From Phenylobacterium sp. LH3H17 (GTDB taxonomy: Bacteria; Pseudomonadota; Alphaproteobacteria; Caulobacterales; Caulobacteraceae): a DNA stretch of 64,000 bases. The stretch is taken from assembly GCF_024298925.1 (NCBI RefSeq), contig NZ_CP101283.1, positions 1,116,001 to 1,180,000 of the forward strand, read 5' to 3'. The position numbers and the translations under genes were made by a program. The notes under the pieces were generated by a model. It was given only the letters and a program-made list of their open reading frames with translations, made no database searches and was not told the origin of the DNA. Below, one piece after another: positions 1 through 8,825 of this stretch; the stretch's first letter is position 1, and each line of letters opens with the position of its first letter.

Positions 1-367
1 GGGTCAGGGTGCGGTTCGAGCCGAGGTTGAAGATGTTGATGAAGTTACGGCCGACGCCAAACGAGCCTTGGTCGCCGATCGGGCTGACCGGGATGCCGGT
101 GGAAGGCAGGTCGTTGAGCGCGTCGGCGACGTTGGTGTAACCGCGCTCGTCCATCGCCACGCTGGAAATGATCTGGATCGGTTGAACCGAGGTCAGGTCG
201 GGACGGCGGATGCGCGAACCGGTGACGACGACTTCATCGACGTCCACCTCTGTGGCGCGGTCGGTCGTCTGGCTCTGCGCGAAGGCCGAGCCCGGCAGGA
301 CCAGGCAGGTGACGGCTGCCGATCCGAGCAGCACTGTGCGAAGGAGGTTGTTCATTTGGCTTTTCAT
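1..367 (-). CDS. TonB-dependent receptor, N-terminal part (cut by window edge)
   Basis: This is the first ~122 residues of an outer-membrane TonB-dependent receptor; the rest lies before base 1. A signal peptide is visible (hydrophobic run ending in PGSAFAQ). It is followed by a TonB-box-like segment with VDEVVVTGSRIRRPD and the start of the plug domain. Two in-frame ATGs lie at 367 and 355. The first is chosen because a G-rich ribosome binding site sits about 8 bases upstream of it. The same VVVTGSRIRR motif occurs in the next receptor at 768-3731, which is transcribed in the same direction, so the two form a tandem receptor pair. The substrate cannot be judged from this fragment. Confidence 0.85.
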   Translation of the reverse strand, partial: MKSQMNNLLRTVLLGSAAVTCLVLPGSAFAQSQTTDRATEVDVDEVVVTGSRIRRPDLTSVQPIQIISSVAMDERGYTNVADALNDLPSTGIPVSPIGDQGSFGVGRNFINIFNLGSNRTLT

Positions 368-767
368 CTGGCCCCCCGGCCTTGGGATGAACGAGAGGTC
401 GCCGGACGGGTGACCCGGCGCCGCGTTTGATTTCGCCGGTGGCGCGTCCAGCCGGTTTCCTCAACGCCATGAGGCGAGGGCGGTCGTGGATCGCGTCGTT
501 ACGGGAGTGCCGAACCCTGTCACGCAGGTGTTACGTCGGCAACGGCAGGTGGTGGAGCCGTAGTCGATTCTGCACGCAATTTACACAAATTGTGGCGAGT
601 GCGTCGTTCCTGTCACACAAACATGACGTGGTCGGGCCATCCATGCCCCGTCACATTGTGACTCCAGGCGATTGTGTCCTCGCCTGGAGCAAGGAAAACC
701 CGCCGGCGCAGGGCGCCGGCGGGCTCCTTGATTCTGCGGGTGCAGGCCGCTGGAAGCGGCGGCGATC
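368..767. other. intergenic region between tandem TonB receptor genes
   Basis: This 400-base gap has no convincing gene. Reading leftward, it must hold the end of the 768-3731 transcription unit and the promoter of the receptor at 1-367. A short inverted repeat, CAATTT-ACAC-AAATTG (578-593), stands out as AT-rich in this GC-rich DNA and could be an operator or part of a promoter. Two hairpins lie at 662-723, described separately. Confidence 0.4.
691..723 (-). terminator. Rho-independent terminator of the upstream TonB receptor
   Basis: The inverted repeat 699-709 / 713-723 gives a perfect 11-bp GC-rich stem with a 3-base loop. Read on the minus strand it is followed by TTTTCCTTG. It lies about 45 bases after the stop of the receptor at 768-3731. 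A second hairpin with 9-bp arms (662-670 and 681-689) lies just beyond it, so the two act in series. Confidence 0.75.
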
Positions 768-3731
768 CTAGTAACGCAGCGTGGCGCCCACGAAGAAGAA
801 CCGGCCGCGGTTGTCGTACATCGAGGACCCCGCTCCGGTGCCGGTGAAGACCTCAGGCAGCTCCGGCGGATGTTCATTGGAGAGATTCAGGACGCCTGCC
901 CGGACGTCCAGGTCGTCGTTGATCCTGGCGCGGACCTTCAGGTCGTGGGTGTAGAAGTCGCCGGTGTAGTAGGGCGACAGGCCTGACGGGGTGGAGGCGG
1001 TCGTGGAGGACAACGAACCGATGTAGCGCGTGGTCCAGGTCACCCCGTAGTCGCCGTGGGTCCACTGCACCGTGCCGGACCCCCGCCACTCCGGAGCGGT
1101 GTTGCTGGTGATGGTGTTGGCCAGCTGCGTATAGGGCTGACCCGGGAGGCCCTGCAGGGCGAACCGGTACATCCAGGTGGCGTCGAGGCGGAAGGCCAGC
1201 TGGCCGAAGTCCTGCTTGAACAGCCTCTCAAGATCGAAGCCGTACTGCAGCGAGGCGTCGTACCCCTCGATCTTCATGCTGGCCACGTTCCGATTGACGA
1301 GGTTGACCACGCTCACGCCGCCCGGAACCCCGGCCTGGGCGCCGCTCGCGTCGCGCACGATGAGGCTGCACAGGGGATTGGAGGCGTAGGGCGTGGCCGA
1401 CTCGTAACAGAGGCCCTGCAGCAGCGTATTGATCGGAATGGTCCCGACCATGCCGGTGAGGTTGTACTTGAAGTAGTCGAGGGAGACCTTCAGGTCGGGA
1501 ACAAGACGGGGCTGGATGACGACGCCGAGGTTATAGGTGTGGGCCATTTCCGGGCCGAGGTCGGGATTGCCGCCCTGGCGTAGCTGCAGCGAGGATCGGC
1601 CGGGCCCGAAGTTCGAGACGAAGGTCAGGGGGTTGTAGCCTGCGATGGCCGCCGAGCAGTTGGTCAGGCGCAGCGCCTTCTGGCTGGCGCTCGCCGCGGC
1701 GTAGCTGGCCTTGTCGCAGGGGTCCACCGCCGCGGTCGTGAAGTTCTGCGACTGCGGTGCGTAGAGTTCGACGATGTTCGGCGCCCGGACAGCCGTGCCC
1801 TCGGAGGCGCGGAAGCGGATGTCCTGGATCGGGGCCCACTCCAGGCGAGCCTGCCACTGGTCGGTCTTGCCAATGGTCGAGTACTCGGCGGCGCGGCCGG
1901 CCATTTCGAAGTTCAGTTCCTGGGCGAAGGGCAGGTCGCGAAGCAGCGGAACCCGGATCTCGGCATAGCCTTCCCAGGTGTCGTACTCGCCGCCCCGCGC
2001 ACCGATGGCGTTGAAGAACAACAGACCCGAGGCCCCAGCCGCGTCCTGCGAGAAGGCGCTCTGCTCCTTCCGGTACTCGGCGCCCATGGCGAAGCCGACC
2101 GGGCCGGCCGGAAGATCAAACAGATCCGTGGCGATATTGCCGGAGATCACGGTCTGTTTGACCTCCTGTTCGGAGCTCGACTGGCCGTTGGCCCAGGCCA
2201 CGGCCTCCTGGCTCGGTCCGTTGATCAGGTCCCATGGCACGCAACCGGCGGCACGGGCGCGCTTGGCTGGATCGGGGTCGATCGTGGCGGCGCAGATGAT
2301 TTGACCGCCGGAGAGGATCGCGTCGGTGGCGAACTGGACGCGTTCGACATAGGGGACGTTGAACGACGTGGTCGAACCGCTGGTCTTGCCGAGCTGGGCG
2401 TACCAGTCCCAGTTGACGTTGCGGTCGATGAACTCGAAGTCGCCCTCCATTCCGAACACGACGCGAATGGTCTCTCGCTCGGTCTTCACGTCCCGGCCGC
2501 CGAACTCGACCCAGGTCTTGCCGATCTGGGCGGTCGAGGTCGAGGTCAGGGTCTTGCCCGCGGCGAGCCATTCCGCGCGCAGGGCGGCGGCGGTGGCGCC
2601 TGCTCCGTTCAGGTAGGCGTTGTTGCCCTTCAGGACCGTCGGCATGGTGCCGCCGCCCACCGCGTTGGAAAACGCCGGACCGAAGATGCCGTAGCCATCG
2701 ACCCTTGAATACGTGACGTCGAGGAACGCCTTGATGTTGTCGGTCAGGTCATAATCGGCATAGCCGCGAATGGTGCCCCGTTGGGACTTGGCCTGCAGGG
2801 CGCTGAAGACGCTGTTATAGTACAGGGCCTCGTCCTGGCAGGTCGGCTGCACGGTCGGCGTCGAGCAGGGTCCGCTGAGCCGTACCACCTTGGTGGGGTC
2901 GCGATAGTCGAGGGTCACCGCGCGCGCGGTCCCCACGGCGCCGCCAAGCAATTGAAACGTCGCGGTGGGTGCGACGTTCGACCGGCTCTGCGGAATGACG
3001 GTCTGGGGGTTCGCCAGCAGATTGCGGCGAATGCCGGGATAGGCCCAGTCGCGGTCGCGCTGCATGACCGGCTCTTCGCGAGAGACCTCGCCGCCGATCA
3101 GGATGTTCAGGCGGTCGTCCATCAGCTTGCGGCCGTAGAGCGCCGAGATCCGGAATTGCTCGCCGTCGCCCTCCTGCGAAGCGCCGATCTGGCCCTCGAT
3201 CTGGAAGCCGTCGAATTGCTTCTTCATGATCAGGTTGACGACGCCGGAGATGGCCTCCGAGCCATAGACCGCCGAGGCGCCGCCGGCGACCGTCTCGATG
3301 CGCTCAACCATCATGGATGGGATCAGGTTCAGGTCGACGGCGGGCGAGGAGGCGTCGGAGAACACGATCCGTCGGCCGTCGGCCAGCACCAGGGTGCGGG
3401 TCGCGCCGAGGCCGCGGATGTCGGCCCGGGCCTGACCGGCCAGGAACAGAGTGCCCGAGGTGTTCTGGGCGTTGGCGGCGGCGTTGATGATCGGGGTTTC
3501 CATCAACATGTCGCCGATCGACAGGGCGCCGGATTCCACGATCTGTTCGGCGCTGATCACCGAGACCGGCACCGGGGCGTTGAAGGTGTCGCGCCGGATG
3601 CGCGAGCCGGTGACGACGACTTCCTCGATGGTTTCATCGTCGGTGGCCTGAGCGAAGGCGAAATTCGGCAGGGCCATGGCGGCCGCGGCGCCTGAACCGA
3701 GCAGCAAGGCGCGGAAAGCGTTTCTCATCAT
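768..3731 (-). CDS. TonB-dependent outer-membrane receptor
   Basis: This 987-residue protein is a TonB-dependent receptor that would import a scarce substrate across the outer membrane using TonB/ExbBD energy. It has a signal peptide of about 27 residues ending in FAFAQA, a TonB box (IEEVVVTGSRIRRD), a plug domain (GLGATRTLVLADGRR, then VERIETVAGGASAVYGSEAISGV) and a long beta-barrel ending in aromatic FFFVGATLRY, typical of outer-membrane barrels. There is no N-terminal STN signalling domain, so control by an anti-sigma factor is not indicated. It begins ATGATG with a GTAGAGA site just upstream. No enzyme or regulator partner is adjacent, so the ligand is unknown. Receptors of this shape in Caulobacterales take up sugars, peptides or siderophores. 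Confidence 0.9.
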   Translation of the reverse strand: MMRNAFRALLLGSGAAAAMALPNFAFAQATDDETIEEVVVTGSRIRRDTFNAPVPVSVISAEQIVESGALSIGDMLMETPIINAAANAQNTSGTLFLAGQARADIRGLGATRTLVLADGRRIVFSDASSPAVDLNLIPSMMVERIETVAGGASAVYGSEAISGVVNLIMKKQFDGFQIEGQIGASQEGDGEQFRISALYGRKLMDDRLNILIGGEVSREEPVMQRDRDWAYPGIRRNLLANPQTVIPQSRSNVAPTATFQLLGGAVGTARAVTLDYRDPTKVVRLSGPCSTPTVQPTCQDEALYYNSVFSALQAKSQRGTIRGYADYDLTDNIKAFLDVTYSRVDGYGIFGPAFSNAVGGGTMPTVLKGNNAYLNGAGATAAALRAEWLAAGKTLTSTSTAQIGKTWVEFGGRDVKTERETIRVVFGMEGDFEFIDRNVNWDWYAQLGKTSGSTTSFNVPYVERVQFATDAILSGGQIICAATIDPDPAKRARAAGCVPWDLINGPSQEAVAWANGQSSSEQEVKQTVISGNIATDLFDLPAGPVGFAMGAEYRKEQSAFSQDAAGASGLLFFNAIGARGGEYDTWEGYAEIRVPLLRDLPFAQELNFEMAGRAAEYSTIGKTDQWQARLEWAPIQDIRFRASEGTAVRAPNIVELYAPQSQNFTTAAVDPCDKASYAAASASQKALRLTNCSAAIAGYNPLTFVSNFGPGRSSLQLRQGGNPDLGPEMAHTYNLGVVIQPRLVPDLKVSLDYFKYNLTGMVGTIPINTLLQGLCYESATPYASNPLCSLIVRDASGAQAGVPGGVSVVNLVNRNVASMKIEGYDASLQYGFDLERLFKQDFGQLAFRLDATWMYRFALQGLPGQPYTQLANTITSNTAPEWRGSGTVQWTHGDYGVTWTTRYIGSLSSTTASTPSGLSPYYTGDFYTHDLKVRARINDDLDVRAGVLNLSNEHPPELPEVFTGTGAGSSMYDNRGRFFFVGATLRY

Positions 3732-4113
3732 TCTCTACAATCCGGGCCCCCCGGCCCCTGTGTGATCGAGACGTGGCGCTGGCCGGGTTCGCCGGCGCCC
3801 AGTTGCTGTGACGCCGCGGCGCCGGCGCGCCTTCGCCGGTTCCGGGTCGAAGCGACTGCGCTGCCGTTCAGGCGACCCCGATCCCCTGTCACGAGGCAAA
3901 AGGGCAAACAAATATAAATTCACGGAAATTAGAAGATGTGTGCACGTGGATTGCTTTTCGTCGGCAATATGCGGCAATTTAATCACTGAAGTAACTCAGG
4001 AGTGACATAATTTACCCCCGCGACTCGCGTTCGTGACCGTGGCGCGGGCATGCCGCGCCGCGCAGCGCCGCGCCGTGCGGCGCTGCGATCGAGGGGGTCG
4101 ATCGGTGGATGGG
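3732..4113. other. intergenic region upstream of TonB receptor
   Basis: This 382-base gap holds no supported gene. Bases about 3900-4010 are strikingly AT-rich compared with the flanks and probably carry the promoter and operator of the leftward receptor gene at 768-3731. The right part holds two GC-rich hairpins (4061-4103) that follow the aldolase stop. I could not assign a specific regulator site. Confidence 0.4.
4061..4103 (-). terminator. tandem hairpins after threonine aldolase gene
   Basis: Arms 4061-4071 and 4077-4087 make a perfect 11-bp stem. Next to it, CGATCGA and TCGATCG (about 4085-4103) flank a GGGGG loop. They begin about 10 bases past the stop codon at 4114. There is no U-run on the minus strand, so termination may need Rho or be inefficient. 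Confidence 0.4.
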
Positions 4114-5121
4114 TCAGGCTAGGGCTGTGAGCGCCGCGCCGAGCTCGTCGACGGCCTCGGGGGTGGTGGCCCAGGAGCACATGAAGCGGACGGAGCCGTC
4201 CAGGAACCGGTAGACGAACCAGCCGCCCGCGTGCAGGCGCCGCAGGGTGGCTTCGTCCATCTCGACGAAGACCGCGTTGGCCTCGACGGGATGGCGCAGG
4301 GGGAAGGGCATGAGGCCGGCCAGGCGCCTCGCCATGGCGTTGGCGTGGGCCGCCCGCTCGACGAAGGCGCCGCCCTCCAGCATGCCGATGAACGGCGCGG
4401 CGTAGAACCGGCCCTTCGAGGGAAGCTGGCCCGCCTGCTTCAGGCGCGCGTCGAACCGGTGGGCGAGTCCGCGGTCGAAGATCACCACCGCCTCGGTGGG
4501 GGTCATCCCCGCCTTGGTCCCGCCGACCACCAGGATGTCGACGGGAAGATCCTTGATCCGGGTCAGGTCGAAGCCCGCCGCCGCGGCGTTCGCCAGCCGC
4601 GCGCCGTCCAGATGGACGCCCAGGCCCTTGGCCTTGGCCGGGGCGATCAGGGCGGCCAGGGCGTCATGCGAGTAGACCGTGCCGTACTCGGTGGCGTTGG
4701 TCAGCGACAGCGCGGCCGGCGACTGTCGGTGGGCGACGTCGCGCTCGCCGAGCGGCGCGGCCAGGGCCGCGGGGTCGATGCGCCCGGAGGCGCCGGCGAC
4801 GCCGACCAGGCCCAGGCCCTGGCCGAAGAAGCCGGGCGCGCCGGTCTCGTCAGTGCAGACATGGGCGTGTTCATGGGCCAGCACCGCCTCGAACGGCCGG
4901 CACAGGGCCGCGAGCGCCAGGGAATTGGCCGCCGTGCCGGAGGCGACGAACCGCACCTCGGCGTCGGCGTCGAGCAGCCTGCGCACCGCATCGGCCCCGC
5001 GTGCGCTGATCGGATCGGAGCCGTAGCCGGGGGTGAAGCCGGAATTGGCGGCGACCAGCGCCGCCAGGGCCTCGGGGGCGGCGGGCGCGGTGTTGTCGGA
5101 GGCGAAATCGTAGCGGGCCAT
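4114..5121 (-). CDS. PLP-dependent low-specificity threonine aldolase family protein
   Basis: This 335-residue protein matches the beta-eliminating lyase / threonine aldolase fold. It begins with YDFASDNTAPAAPEAL and continues with YGSDPISARGADAVRRLL, as in L-threonine aldolases. SGTAANSLAL (61-70) contacts the cofactor phosphate, HLDGARLANA (170-179) carries the aspartate that holds the pyridine nitrogen, and GGTKAGM (200-206) carries the Schiff-base lysine K203. The family cleaves threonine or other beta-hydroxy amino acids to glycine and an aldehyde in the cytoplasm. Full length for the family. It is divergent from the hybrid kinase at 5255 (133-base gap) and stands alone. Whether it prefers L-threonine, allo-threonine or another amino acid cannot be told. 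Confidence 0.85.
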   Translation of the reverse strand: MARYDFASDNTAPAAPEALAALVAANSGFTPGYGSDPISARGADAVRRLLDADAEVRFVASGTAANSLALAALCRPFEAVLAHEHAHVCTDETGAPGFFGQGLGLVGVAGASGRIDPAALAAPLGERDVAHRQSPAALSLTNATEYGTVYSHDALAALIAPAKAKGLGVHLDGARLANAAAAGFDLTRIKDLPVDILVVGGTKAGMTPTEAVVIFDRGLAHRFDARLKQAGQLPSKGRFYAAPFIGMLEGGAFVERAAHANAMARRLAGLMPFPLRHPVEANAVFVEMDEATLRRLHAGGWFVYRFLDGSVRFMCSWATTPEAVDELGAALTALA

Positions 5122-5254
5122 TGGACCAGGGTTCTAACGGGCTTGGCCGCAAGGAGGGAACCGGTTTCGCGCGGCCCGGGCGGCGTTCACCAAACAGCGG
5201 TGAATTTCTGCTTTCTTCACGGGACTCGCGGCATCGTTCGCGGGGGAGCGCTGG

Positions 5255-7579
5255 ATGGACGTCGCACGAGTACCGGATCTCAGTTCACGGCTTGCGGACA
5301 TGGCGCGCGCGAATTCGCGCGGGATCATTCTCTGCGACCGCGACGGGCGGATCGAATGGGTGAATGACGGCTTCGTCGCGCTCAGCGGATACTGCCTGGA
5401 CGAGGTGGTGGGCCGCCGGCCGGCGGACTTCCTGCAGTGCCAGGAGACAGACCCCCAGACCATCGCCCAGATGTCCGCGGCTCTGGCGGCGGGGGAGGGT
5501 TTCCGGGTCGAGATCCTGAATCGCGCCAAGAACGGCCGCACCTACTGGATCGACCTCCATGTCCAGCCGAGCTTCGACACCCATGGGGTGCGGATCGGCA
5601 CGGCCTCGGTGCAGACCGAGATCACCGCGGCCTACGAGCTGCAGGCCCGATTGCACGCCACGACCGAGGCGCTGCGCCAGGCCGGCGCCCTGGCTCGCCT
5701 GGGCGGCTGGGAAGTCGACCTGAAGGCGCGCGTGGTGCGCTGGAGCCCGGAGCTGGCCCGACTGCTCGGCCGGCCAAGCCTGGTGGAATCCCACCTCGAC
5801 TCCCTGGATCTCTATGACGCCACGGACCGCGACCGGGTGCGCGAGCATCTTCTGGAGGCCGTCCGTACCGGCCAGCGCGTCGATTTCGAATCTCGGGCCA
5901 CCACCGGGGCGGGCGAGCAGATCTGGCTGCGGGTCATCGGCGAACCCGAGATGGTCGACGGCAAGTGCGTGGCCCTGCACGGCGCCAGCCAGGACGTCAC
6001 CGCCCAGCGCGCGGCGATGGCGGAACTCGCCGAGGCAGAGCGCTTCGGGCGTGGCGTGATCGACGGCCTGGCGGCCCTGCTGACGGTGATCGACGAGTCC
6101 GGTGCGATCATCGCGGCCAATTCCGCCTTCAGGAAGCTGGGCTCCGAAATCGTCCAGAACGACGTCTACCCCATGGGCCGCAACCTGTTCGCGGTCCTGG
6201 CGCGCCTGCCGGGCGGCCACGGCCGGGCGCTGGAGCGCGGGGTTCGCGCCGTGCTGGACGGCCGCAAGGAAAGCTTCTCGCGCGTCTATTCCACCCAGGC
6301 GGGCGAATGGTTCCGGATGACCGCGGCGCGCTTCGCGGGCGCGGGGCCGGTGCGCTGCGTGGTGATCACCCAGTCGATCGAGGACATCAAACGCTCGGAA
6401 CGGCGGCTGAAGGTGGTGAACGCCCGGCTCAAGCGCGCCCGCGACGAGGCCAACGCCGCCAACGCCGCCAAGTCGGCCTTCCTGGCCACCATGAGCCACG
6501 AGATCCGCACGCCGCTGAACGGGGTGCTGGGCATGGCCCAGGCCATGGCCCGCGATGAGCTGCCCGAGCGCCAGCGCGACCGGCTGTCCGTGATCCGCCA
6601 GGCCGGCGAAACCCTGCTGGCGCTGCTCAACGACCTGCTGGACCTGTCGCGCATCGAGGCCGGGCGCCTGGAGCTGGAGGACGGCCTGATCGACGTGGGG
6701 AGCCTGATGCAGGGCGCCCGGGCCACCTTCACCACCCTGGCCACCGAGAAGGACGTCTCCTTCGCCCTGAACGTCGCGCCCGACGCGGCCGGCGTCTGGC
6801 GCGGCGATCCCACCCGGGTCCGCCAGATCGTCTACAACCTGGTCTCCAACGCCGTGAAATTCACCGCCCGCGGCGAGGTGGCCGTCTCGGTCGCCCACGA
6901 CGGGGCGAACGTGGTGGTCGAGGTCGCCGACACCGGGCCCGGCATCGCCGCCGACCGTCTGGGAGCTCTGTTCCAGAAGTTCGTCCAGGAAGACGCCTCG
7001 ACCACCCGGCGCTTCGGCGGGTCGGGCCTGGGCCTGGCCATCTGCCGAGAGTTGGCCGGACTGATGGGCGGCGACATCTCCGTGCGCTCCACCGTGGGCG
7101 AAGGCTCGGTGTTCACCGCGCGCCTGCCGCTGGCCCGCGCCGAGGGTCAGGCGCTGACGCTCCCGCCCTACGAGGCCGAGCCCGCCGCCGAGATGGGCGA
7201 GCTGAGAATCCTCGCCGCCGAGGACAATCCGATGAACCAGCTGGTGCTGAAGACCCTGATGGCGCAGCTCGGCGTCGAGGTCAGCTGCGTGGACGACGGC
7301 CAGGCCGCCGTCGCCGCCAGCGCCGCCGAGGCCTGGGACGTGATCCTGATGGACGTCCAGATGCCGGTGATGGACGGACCCACCGCCACGCGGCTGATCC
7401 GTCAGCGGGAGCTGGAACAGGGGCTGAAGCGCATGCCGATCATCGCGCTGACCGCCAACGCCATGGCCCACCACCAGGCCGAATACCTGGCCGCCGGCAT
7501 GGACGTTCTGGTGCCCAAGCCCCTCGAACTCGAGCGCCTGCTCGCCGCGATCCAGAGGGTGCTGGAGGATGGGGCCTAA
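5255..7579 (+). CDS. soluble hybrid sensor histidine kinase (PAS-PAS-PAS-HisKA-HATPase-REC)
   Basis: This 774-residue protein has no signal peptide or membrane segment. It has three PAS-like sensor domains (about 15-125, 140-250 and 262-375), a HisKA domain with H box ATMSHEIRTP (H415), an HATPase domain (N box NLVSNAVKFT, then DTGPGIA and GGSGLGLAI), and a C-terminal receiver domain with acidic D657 and phospho-acceptor D700 in VILMDVQMPVMDG. It would autophosphorylate on H415 and pass phosphate to D700, then probably to a separate Hpt protein. The first PAS has FLQCQETDP, which resembles the LOV core, but the photoactive-cysteine motif NCRFLQ is absent, so it is probably not a flavin light sensor. 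No response regulator is adjacent (orphan). The start ATG has GGGGGAG upstream. Confidence 0.92.
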   Translation: MDVARVPDLSSRLADMARANSRGIILCDRDGRIEWVNDGFVALSGYCLDEVVGRRPADFLQCQETDPQTIAQMSAALAAGEGFRVEILNRAKNGRTYWIDLHVQPSFDTHGVRIGTASVQTEITAAYELQARLHATTEALRQAGALARLGGWEVDLKARVVRWSPELARLLGRPSLVESHLDSLDLYDATDRDRVREHLLEAVRTGQRVDFESRATTGAGEQIWLRVIGEPEMVDGKCVALHGASQDVTAQRAAMAELAEAERFGRGVIDGLAALLTVIDESGAIIAANSAFRKLGSEIVQNDVYPMGRNLFAVLARLPGGHGRALERGVRAVLDGRKESFSRVYSTQAGEWFRMTAARFAGAGPVRCVVITQSIEDIKRSERRLKVVNARLKRARDEANAANAAKSAFLATMSHEIRTPLNGVLGMAQAMARDELPERQRDRLSVIRQAGETLLALLNDLLDLSRIEAGRLELEDGLIDVGSLMQGARATFTTLATEKDVSFALNVAPDAAGVWRGDPTRVRQIVYNLVSNAVKFTARGEVAVSVAHDGANVVVEVADTGPGIAADRLGALFQKFVQEDASTTRRFGGSGLGLAICRELAGLMGGDISVRSTVGEGSVFTARLPLARAEGQALTLPPYEAEPAAEMGELRILAAEDNPMNQLVLKTLMAQLGVEVSCVDDGQAAVAASAAEAWDVILMDVQMPVMDGPTATRLIRQRELEQGLKRMPIIALTANAMAHHQAEYLAAGMDVLVPKPLELERLLAAIQRVLEDGA

Positions 7580-7590
7580 ACGCCGATGAT

Positions 7591-7622
7591 CCGATCTTCC
7601 CGGCCTTGGCCGGGATGATCGG
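7591..7622. terminator. bidirectional terminator-like palindrome (possible dispersed repeat)
   Basis: Between two convergent genes (stops at 7579 and 7628), arms 7591-7605 and 7608-7622 pair along their length with one T-T mismatch around the loop TT. The core TCCCGGCC-TT-GGCCGGGA resembles the CCCGGC...GCCGGG(A)TGA palindromes dispersed in many proteobacterial genomes, which read as IPAKAG in one frame. It probably ends transcription from both sides. Confidence 0.55.
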
Positions 7623-7627
7623 TTCGA

Positions 7628-8776
7628 TCAGGCCTCGCGTCCCCACTCGCGCACGTCGGTGACGAAGAGGTCGGGCTCCTCCATGGCCGCGAAGTGGCCG
7701 CCGCGCGGCTGGTCGGTCCAGCGCACGATATTGTACGCCCGCTCGGCCCAGGCCCGCGGCGGGGCGGTGTAGAGCGGCTCGCCAGGGAAGTTGGCGAAGG
7801 CGGTCGGGGTCTCGCAGCGCTCGCCTTCCGCCAGCGCCACGCCGCCCTCTTCCAGGAAGCCACGGTAGTACCAGGCGCCGGTCGCGAAGCTGTCGGTCAT
7901 CACATAGGTCATGATGTTGGTCAGTAGCCGGTCCTTGGGATGGACCTGGTCGAAGGACTTCTCGCGCAGGTCGGACCAGTCGTGGAAGCGCTCGGCGATC
8001 CAGGCGGCCTGGCCCACCGGGTTGCCCGCGCCCATCCAGGCCAGGGACTGGGGCTTGGAGGCCTGCAGGCGGAAATAGGCGCCCATCAGGTCCATCATCG
8101 CGCCCTGGCGGGTGATCCAGGCGATCTCGGCCTCGTCCTTCGGCCCGCCGAAGGGGCGGAAGGCCATCATGTTCAGGTGGATGGCGGTCACGTGGTCGCC
8201 GTGTTCGCGGCCGAGCCAGGAGGTGACCATGGCGCCCCAGTCGCCCCCCTGCGCGCGGTAGCGCTGATAGCCCAGCACCTCCGTCATCAGGGTGTTGAAC
8301 AACCGCGCCGTGGTCTTCTGTCCGATCGGGCGGTTGGGCTTCGAGGAGAAGCCGAAGCCCGGCAGGGACGGGATCACCAGATCGAACGCGTCTTCCGCCC
8401 GGCCGCCGTGGCGCGACGGGAAGGCCAGCTTCTCGATCGCGCCCCAGAACTCGTAGTGCGAGCCCGGCCAGCCGTGGGTCAGGAGCAGCGGCCGTTTGCC
8501 GCCGGCCTCGCCGACCACGTGCAGGAAGTGCAGGTCGTAATCCTCGACCCGGGCGGTGAACTGCGGATAGCGGTTGAGATCGGCTACCGCCGCGCGCCAG
8601 TCGTAGCGGTCGGTCCAGTGGGCGCAGAGGTCCTTCAGATAGGCCCCGTCGCAGCCATAGGCCCAGCCGTCCGCGACCTGCGGAATCGGCGGCCAGGGAT
8701 AGGCGCGAACCTGGTCCAGCACGGTCTGGACCTCGGGCTCGCCCCAACGGACTTCGAAGGGCGTGATCTTGCTCAT
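7628..8776 (-). CDS. epoxide hydrolase, N-terminal EHN domain type (alpha/beta hydrolase)
   Basis: This 382-residue enzyme would hydrate an epoxide to a vicinal diol. Residues 1-~100 match the epoxide-hydrolase N-terminal domain (ITPFEVRWGEPEVQTVLDQV; WTDRYDWRAAVADLNRYPQF), as in microsomal-type enzymes. HGWPGS (101-106) supplies the oxyanion hole. D179 in QGGDWGAMV is the expected nucleophile in place of the serine of esterases, and H361 in PRGGHFAAMEEP is the general base. It is cytoplasmic. It lies 49 bases after the TetR gene at 8826-9425 in the same direction, so the two are probably co-transcribed and self-regulated. The neighbouring carotenoid oxygenase and quinone reductase suggest a shared catabolic pathway, but the substrate is unknown. 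Confidence 0.9.
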   Translation of the reverse strand: MSKITPFEVRWGEPEVQTVLDQVRAYPWPPIPQVADGWAYGCDGAYLKDLCAHWTDRYDWRAAVADLNRYPQFTARVEDYDLHFLHVVGEAGGKRPLLLTHGWPGSHYEFWGAIEKLAFPSRHGGRAEDAFDLVIPSLPGFGFSSKPNRPIGQKTTARLFNTLMTEVLGYQRYRAQGGDWGAMVTSWLGREHGDHVTAIHLNMMAFRPFGGPKDEAEIAWITRQGAMMDLMGAYFRLQASKPQSLAWMGAGNPVGQAAWIAERFHDWSDLREKSFDQVHPKDRLLTNIMTYVMTDSFATGAWYYRGFLEEGGVALAEGERCETPTAFANFPGEPLYTAPPRAWAERAYNIVRWTDQPRGGHFAAMEEPDLFVTDVREWGREA

Positions 8777-8825
8777 GGCGTTCCCCGAATTTGCGGGGCA
8801 GTTGGGCGACTTGCCGTCGGGGTCG

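Noticed and set aside
5285..7474. 729-aa open frame antisense to the hybrid kinase
   Set aside because: Same reason: low-complexity Gly/Arg/His composition typical of reverse frames in high-GC coding DNA.
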